From Enoplolaimus lenunculus (Eukaryota; Nematoda; Enoplea; Enoplida; Thoracostomopsidae): a stretch of DNA of 64,000 nt. Position 1 is the first letter of the stretch. Every line of letters starts with the position of its first letter. The notes below the pieces were generated by a model. The model was given only the letters and a program-made list of their open reading frames with translations. It did not search any database and had not been told where the DNA came from. Location of the stretch: positions 1-64,000 of the forward strand of contig JASANG010002539.1 of assembly GCA_030248215.1 (NCBI GenBank), given 5' to 3'. Positions 58,220-64,000 of the stretch are shown one piece after another. The position numbers and the translations under genes are program-made.

Positions 58220-58890
58220 TGCGGGATTCACGTTATAACCGGGACGGCTGGTCACCGATTGTGTCATGTTGATTCCAGGTCAACGTTAACATTCGGGCTC
58301 TTATGTCGGGTGTACAAACAAAACTCAAATGTCATATGACATTAGCTTACCGCTCTCAAGTGTTCAACGTGTACAAAACTCGGTATATCACGTGATACTG
58401 TGGTACATTTGTGCGAATATCATAAATATTCCAAAATTTCAAGGAATATCATATGATATTCAGCGGTACAGTGTAATTTTGTGTTCTAACAAATGAATGG
58501 AAAGTTAGACAGCAGAGGCACATATGTGCTTTAAATACCAAATAGACGCCTGAAAATCGTTTCCGACACAAAATCGCTTACAATCACAGCTTCAGAATTC
58601 AAAAATTCAAATTTTAAATTCTAGTATCATATGATATTCAACAGCCAATTTGGGTGTGTTACCTCAAGTATGCAGACCTTTGAAAATATGTCATATGATA
58701 TTCGCAGACAATACCTCGAATATCATATGATATTGAAGAACAAAAAGTGACCCACACATGATTATAGCAGACAGACACGAATCTTTGAATACGATATGGA
58801 GTCTATAAGCAGACGACATTTTACCCAATAATGTAATAGGCACAAAACGTGTTTGTTCCAAGTTGCACCGGTTATAACGTGAATCTCGCA
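58220..58890. mobile_element. PIF/Harbinger-like non-autonomous element, 671 bp
   Basis: TTA on both sides (58217-58219 and 58891-58893). The inverted ends are TGCGGGATTCACGTTATAAC and GTTATAACGTGAATCTCGCA. Many ATATCATATGATATTC palindromes lie inside. It is a sister of 6674-7346 at almost the same length. Confidence 0.88.
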
Positions 58891-59339
58891 TTACACCGAT
58901 TAAAAACTATTTTTCGCTCACACCTCAAATCTTTTGCGTATACCCTCCGCAAACAACGCCCCGAAGAAAACCTTAAATTACTGTTGACCGAACGAGTTGT
59001 TGGTCGAGTGCTAGTAAGCCCTTGTCAATCTTACTTGATCATTTTAACACCATATAACATGTGACAATTCATTTTACACAGTGAAAACACACCCTCGGGT
59101 GCTTAAATATGATGATCAGCATATAATGACGAAATGTCTTTCAAATCATACTAAAATGTACTTTTTGCATTTGAAGCATTCATCTGCTACCAAAGCTGTA
59201 ATATAATCTGCCAATGATAAATATTTAAATAAAGGCAAAAGGTTATCGTCAAGCATTGATGTTGAAGGTAAACAGATAAGGGTTTTAAAATAATTAAAAT
59301 TAATTTTATCGAAGTTTAAGTAGACACAGCGGAGATCGA

Positions 59340-59470
59340 AACTTCAGCCAATGTTACTTTTAGGACCGTTACAGTAGATTATTAACCATATTTCTAAGAA
59401 GCCTAAACAAAAATGTAGTGCAGAGTCTAAGCCTAAAAGCAATAGAGTAGACAGCGGTTTCAGGTGTAAA
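59340..59470. mobile_element. TTAGGC-core MITE fragment
   Basis: GCCAATGTTACTTTTAGGAC, then CAGTAGATTATTAACC and scattered CTAAGCCTAA. The right end is not recognised. Confidence 0.5.
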
Positions 59471-59771
59471 AGAGGCCTTTGGAAACTTTTGTACCGGGAG
59501 TTTTAGACACGGTTTGGCTATTTCCAATATAAAAGACCCGTTTTCGAGATTTTTGTGCGGAATGTAACCCTCCCTTTTCAATTCCTGGTTATGCCTATGG
59601 TTGAAAGTAATAGCTGACTACTCTGTTGTTTTAAAACATCCTGAATTATTAACCTGTACTTTCATTTAACCGCTACTATGGTACTAGATAAGCTGGAAAT
59701 GCTAGTTTTTTAATGTGTGCCTTTTAAAGGGTCAAGTTTAGTCTCCGAAGCCGTATTCTCAAATGTATGTT

Positions 59772-60218
59772 CTATAGTGAACCGAATAAAAGGGTTGATG
59801 ACTGATATTTATTTGACCTTTCCAGAGGGTGCATCTCTTGGTATTTGGTTACTGACTGTTATATTTTTAAACAGCCGGACGCCGCTCTTCGTTACAGATA
59901 TATCCGGTATTTCAACTATCCGCTGAATTAAACGTTTGTCTCGTATAAAAAACTTGAACGATAATGCAAGGTTATACTTAGTAATGTACTTTCATTGCAT
60001 AATATACTTTAAAATTTCAAACTAGACTGTATTTGGTCCTGAAGTCATTTATGCACTACAATTATATGGATAATTGACTTTTGTGGACTCTAGTTAGGGT
60101 TTAGCGATTCTTTTCGGTTTAAGGGACTTTTATTAGGGATTCGGACTCTTATTCATTGTCACTCAAAATGAAAATCGTCTCTCTTATTACCCCCTTCTTT
60201 ATATTCGGGTCATTTCAG
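59772..60218. mobile_element. Tc1/mariner-like MITE, reverse orientation
   Basis: The ends are CTATAGTGAACCGAATAAAA and TATATTCGGGTCATTTCAG, with TA after the right end. The interior follows the family (GACTGATATTTATTTGACC, GACTCTTATTCATTG). Confidence 0.75.
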
Positions 60219-61149
60219 TAGCACCAGACAACAGTTAGTGCAACAGGTTTTAGGTGATCATTAGCGGATGCGCAGTTATCCGGTAGGGGACAGTAAAAAC
60301 GTTTTGCGTTCCGAAGTTCTACAGTGTTGGTAAACAGTTTTTGCTATTTTTAACTTAAAAGGTCAAACTGTGGAAAAGGTGAAAAAATTGTGAACCCTGG
60401 TGTTACCGTAACTTTGCTAATATTTTCATCTATTTGGCTTAGAAAACACATTGTGCGCTTCGGCACATGGTTCATATGCATTGCAAAAGGTTAAACACGG
60501 CAGGGCCCGTCAGGAAACATTTCCCTAATCTTCATCGGATTCCAAATATATACTTCCTCATTTTTCGAGGTGCATCGACTTATAAGCGGACCACTAAAAT
60601 AGATATGAAAACGTTTTTATAACAGCTAATGGCGTTTGCTACTGCATTTCGTCCGCCGAACATCTTTCTGGAAATGCAAATATATATATCACACCACAGT
60701 AAATAACAACTCTGTGGTATGTTATTAATAAAGATCGTCTCAGTATCGAAGTCCCAAACCCAGTCCAACCTGCCATGATGAACCAAAAAAATTATTCCAA
60801 AAGGCCTTCCAGGCAACGTCTCCGGGCGGGATTAATCCTTTGTTGGATCAAAAAATTCTCTCAGACGGCTAAAATTTATTAAAAACGGAGCTTGAGCCCT
60901 TATTGCTCTAATTTACCTAAAGGCCTGCAAAGTGGTAATCAGTCCTTAAAATTTAATCAAAAATTTACTCGAATTCAAACAAAACATCGTCTGAATGTGT
61001 TTCCTCCGGTAATGTTTCGGTAATTGAATTAGAAAACTTTTAGCGAATTAGCGGCGAATTTGATGTAATAAAAAGTTTAGATGAGCATTTTGATCCATTA
61101 TCAGATATAGTAAAATGCGCTTCACCATACGGTGATTTGTTAGTCATAC
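60219..61149. other. Gene-free region
   Basis: No supported exon. A short (TA)n tract is near 60680. Confidence 0.35.
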
Positions 61150-61345
61150 AAAGAGTGCATGATACAAGAGTGTGCCACTCTTGGGGTTCCACATGGTACA
61201 AAATGCACCACCGGGCGTTGCGTTTTTCGCCGACCCCCTCCTTTGTTTATAGGAGGTCGCTATCACATAAATATCGCTAAATTAAGCTATAAGGGGAGCA
61301 TATTTGACGCCGTATACATAAAGTGTCATGGTTCACACCCATTCT
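61150..61345. mobile_element. CAAGAGTG-family element fragment
   Basis: It begins GTGCATGATACAAGAGTGTG and carries CACCGGGCGTTGCGTTTTTC and TAAATTAAGCTATAAGGGGA. The other end is missing. Confidence 0.55.
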
Positions 61346-61490
61346 GGTTCAATCTACAATTTATTTGGTTTTCGAAGAACAACGGAAGAATATTTTGATT
61401 TGGATTTGTCCAAAGCCAAACTTAACTTATGCAAAAGACTTATTTCAACCAGTTTTGAAACAAAGTGCAATATATCAGATGAAATAGTAA

Positions 61491-61514
61491 AATGTTCATG
61501 TGAGAAAGGGTTAA
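61491..61514. mobile_element. Lone right end of the piggyBac-like MITE
   Basis: TGTTCATGTGAGAAAGGGTTAA matches the right terminus of the elements at 30243 and 34356. The left part is absent. Confidence 0.65.
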
Positions 61515-63070
61515 CCGGAAGACTGATCATTTCAGATTTATAACAGTAAGTTTTCAGCACAGTGTTAATTTGACCATACTAACCGTAAACATCTCGGTCA
61601 TCAAAAAATGAAGGGAAGTGCTCTTTTCAGTACCGCAAGGATCAAGCTTTACCTAGCTGGATATTCACCACACTCCTCCTGGACGGTACAATAATACGGT
61701 TTATGGTGAACATAATATGAATTTTAGCTACTACTACTGAAATTAAATCGCGGTTTAGTCGAAAATCCAAGCAATTTATAGCAATATTTAGACTATTAAC
61801 GAAATTATGCGTTAAATAATAAATGGCCACACCGAGGTTTTAAAATTAGAACCAGCATCATGTAAACGATTTATTGATCAAACATAAAATGTAAGCAAAA
61901 AGAGTGAAAAAAATTAATTCCTCGTAGGCTGCTTAGAACAGTCGAAAATCTAACCAACCGGTGAATTATTGAATTAGCAAACTTTTCATCTTTTTACCAC
62001 TCAGAAAACTGACTTTTTGTTTAAGGTGGGTGTGGATCGGATTATCGTCACTGTATACCAACCGCTAAAGCACATGACAAGAGAATCCAAAATAAAACGA
62101 CCCACGTGGCGAAAATGAGAATGTAAGTGGGAAATTTGCAAAATTGTAGTTTTTGTTTCTGAATTTTACATATTTACCTGGTTTTTTTCTATTTTAACGT
62201 CTTTTCATCAGAGTACAACCGAAAATCTGCCTCCAGTTCCGGCAAAAAATCGACCTGCGCGAAATTTGAGTATTTGGTGCGTGTCATTTTTACTTTTGGT
62301 TCAATTTTGAGGAAAAAATTGCCGAGATTTCGCAAAAAATAAGCATAAAATCAAAAAATTTAACAACACCTTGCAGATATTTGCGAAAATTGCCAAATTA
62401 AATATATTTTACTTCTACTCTACATATAGTGCTTATAAGGTGAGATTAGAGTCAAAGCTATTTTAGTGCTTTTATTACAGTGAATAATAAGCTACGGAGT
62501 CATGTCAAACATACAAAACTTCTTTTTGTGCTTTGAAACAATTGTTTGACGAGAAAATAGCTTTTTGACAAACGCTCAAGTGTACTTAATAGCGTTTCGC
62601 TGCGCCTAGCGCTTCTTTTCCAGTGTTTCTGAGCTTACAAACAACGTTTTGAAAGATGCTGTTCTAAATGCGAAAAGCGTTTAAAATACCATTTTATTTT
62701 TGACACGATTCATAAACGACCGTAAGGTTTAAATACTCAAATGTCTGTAGCATCTATCGAAAGTATGGTGTTGAGTTTTACGCTACAAACAACGATAGTC
62801 TCGAATGACCAACTTAATAAAGCTGCATAGTAAGCGTCGTGTTATCAGCATCGCAGTTTAAATTAGACGGTGAACGTTTCGCCTTGGATTTATCTTTTTA
62901 CCAATTTGCTTTAACTTATATTCTTTAAACTTTATTCTATTGATTCATTCAATGGTTGATTAAGAAAGGGCAACATGCATATCCAATAATAATAATCGTT
63001 ATCAAATTGTAGACCCATGTTAATTAACCTACACGTAGTGAAAATATTACAGGCTGGAAGGCTTAGGCAT
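61515..63070. other. Gene-free region with remnants
   Basis: A CAGGGT/CCGG-family fragment lies at about 62210-62400 (GAGTACAACCGAAAATCTGCC). A short piece of the CTCAAATGT foldback family lies near 62735. No gene is supported. Confidence 0.4.
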
Positions 63071-63290
63071 ATGTTCAATATCCTCAAATCTGTATAGCAC
63101 CTGTCACCGGTTAGCGGTAAGCTTTCGAACTAACGAATTCTGCATTTGTAAATCTTGGAATTGGTACAGACGTAGGACGAATTAAATGCGATAATCGTGC
63201 AGTATTTCGAATTAAACCGTGAACTGATTTGAAAGTTATAAGACCCAACATCAAGTGGTGATAGGTTTTAGACACATTTGACAATATAAA
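63071..63290. mobile_element. Foldback-family element, eroded
   Basis: TCCTCAAATCTGTATAGCACC at the left and GTGGTGATAGG...CACATTTGACAATAT at the right are diverged inverted ends of the family at 53312-53522. Confidence 0.5.
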
Positions 63291-63554
63291 ATTTGTTTAA
63301 ACGTACGATTAAACCTAGCATTTGTAGTGGGTAGATCCTTAGAGTTAACACGGGCCAAATGATACGTCCACAAATCGGCTAAAATCCTCGGAATTCCAAA
63401 CCAAAACAGTGTTCTTGTTAAACATTTCTTGTACAACAGTCACGTCCCTGACAATAATTGTTTTTTGAGCTAAATACCGGTACAGCAAAAACTAGCAGTG
63501 TCACATGGCACACAAGATTGTCGCAGCTGAGTTTTCTGCCCCGAAATTGAAATT

Positions 63555-64000
63555 TTACAAGTTTAAAGTTTGTTGTTCGGCTTCCAAAAGCTTTCGGTCG
63601 CACTTTTTCTGAAACGGATCATAAACACTACGTTCTGGACAAACAAACAGCGCCCATTCGCCCATATTTGCCATTGGCAGCTCACCAGACTTGCTAAATT
63701 CGCGTGCTTTTCGCATACATTTATAGTAACGGCGACGATTACTGTGATCCGGCCAAATTTGCGGCGTTTCGTTTGATTTTAGTTGGCATCGGGAGCCAGG
63801 TTGTGGAGCCCAACGGTATTGACCGACCACCCCTGGCAAAGTTTGTTTCGTCGCAGCCGGTTCTACGACTGGATTTGAGGCTGAAGTTTGTGTATCAGAG
63901 GCAAATTTGTTTCTACCGAAATTTGAACGTTTTCCAATAACGCCATTTTGAATATCGGTAGCTATGTCAGCAATGGTGTGTTTTCTTGATGTTGTTTGCG
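63555..64000 (-). CDS. Chitin-binding (CBM14 / peritrophin-A) protein, 3' part, runs off the window
   Basis: The minus strand is open from the right edge of the window to TAA at 63557-63555, about 147 codons, with no obvious 3' splice site inside. The last 90 residues form a CBM14-type module: PGSRC, then IWPDHSNRRRYYKCM, then WALFVCPERSVYDPFQKKCD. In the family, W-P and YY.C form the sugar-binding face and CP.G..F.....C closes the module. The insert between YYKC and CPE is longer than usual. Upstream residues are Ser/Asn/Thr-rich, with a KRSNFGRNKF stretch, typical of a linker. Such proteins bind chitin in cuticle, pharynx lining or eggshell. The start and any signal peptide lie outside the window. 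Confidence 0.76.
   Translation of the reverse strand, partial: QTTSRKHTIADIATDIQNGVIGKRSNFGRNKFASDTQTSASNPVVEPAATKQTLPGVVGQYRWAPQPGSRCQLKSNETPQIWPDHSNRRRYYKCMRKAREFSKSGELPMANMGEWALFVCPERSVYDPFQKKCDRKLLEAEQQTLNL

Noticed and set aside
60580-60816. Minus-strand frames with a Gly/Leu/Trp-rich ending that hinted at a peptide precursor
   Set aside because: No signal peptide, no dibasic cleavage sites and no amidation glycine in place.

Overview
The window reads as nuclear DNA of an ecdysozoan animal, most likely a nematode. It is AT-rich, its genes are split by introns, and most of it is crowded with short non-autonomous transposons. Support for a nematode comes from gene content: a W(X6)W-amide (MIP/NLP-38-type) precursor, a GFG-amide (NLP-6-like) precursor, a KMRF-amide precursor, a multi-PAN secreted protein, a chitin-binding (CBM14) protein and an IL-17-like cytokine. 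Other ecdysozoans such as nematomorphs or tardigrades are not excluded. The abundant TTAGGC strings match the nematode telomere unit, but here they sit inside small inverted-repeat transposons, so they are not telomeric tracts and weigh little for taxonomy.

I could splice seven genes and part of an eighth, with intron phases that agree. In order they are: a MIP-like neuropeptide gene (2402-3053, +); cwc15, a spliceosome component (8245-11200, -); a mixed GF-amide/RF-amide neuropeptide gene (23675-24400, +); a secreted TSP1-like gene (25588-28567, -); a secreted three-PAN-domain gene (28800-35096, -); an IL-17-like gene with unresolved 5' end (43802-45345, -); an RF-amide neuropeptide gene (50887-51447, -); and the 3' part of a chitin-binding gene running off the right edge (63555-64000, -). 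The PAN gene and the TSP1-like gene lie head-to-tail 232 bp apart and may be an operon-like pair.

The rest is mostly mobile-element debris. Families recognised by terminal inverted repeats (TIRs) and, where visible, target-site duplications (TSDs) are: a GGCC(A/C)ATGT-ended family with TTAGGC-rich cores (8-bp TSD); Tc1/mariner-like elements (TA TSD); hAT-like elements (8-bp TSD); PIF/Harbinger-like elements (TTA TSD); piggyBac-like elements with an internal tRNA-like segment (TTAA TSD); a CAAGAGTG-ended family; palindromic foldback elements; and a tRNA-headed SINE. Many are nested, which gives relative ages. I saw no rRNA gene, CRISPR array or complete retrotransposon.

The genes share no single pathway, but almost all encode secreted products (three peptide-hormone precursors, a cytokine and three extracellular-matrix or cuticle-type proteins). 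cwc15 is the only intracellular housekeeping gene.
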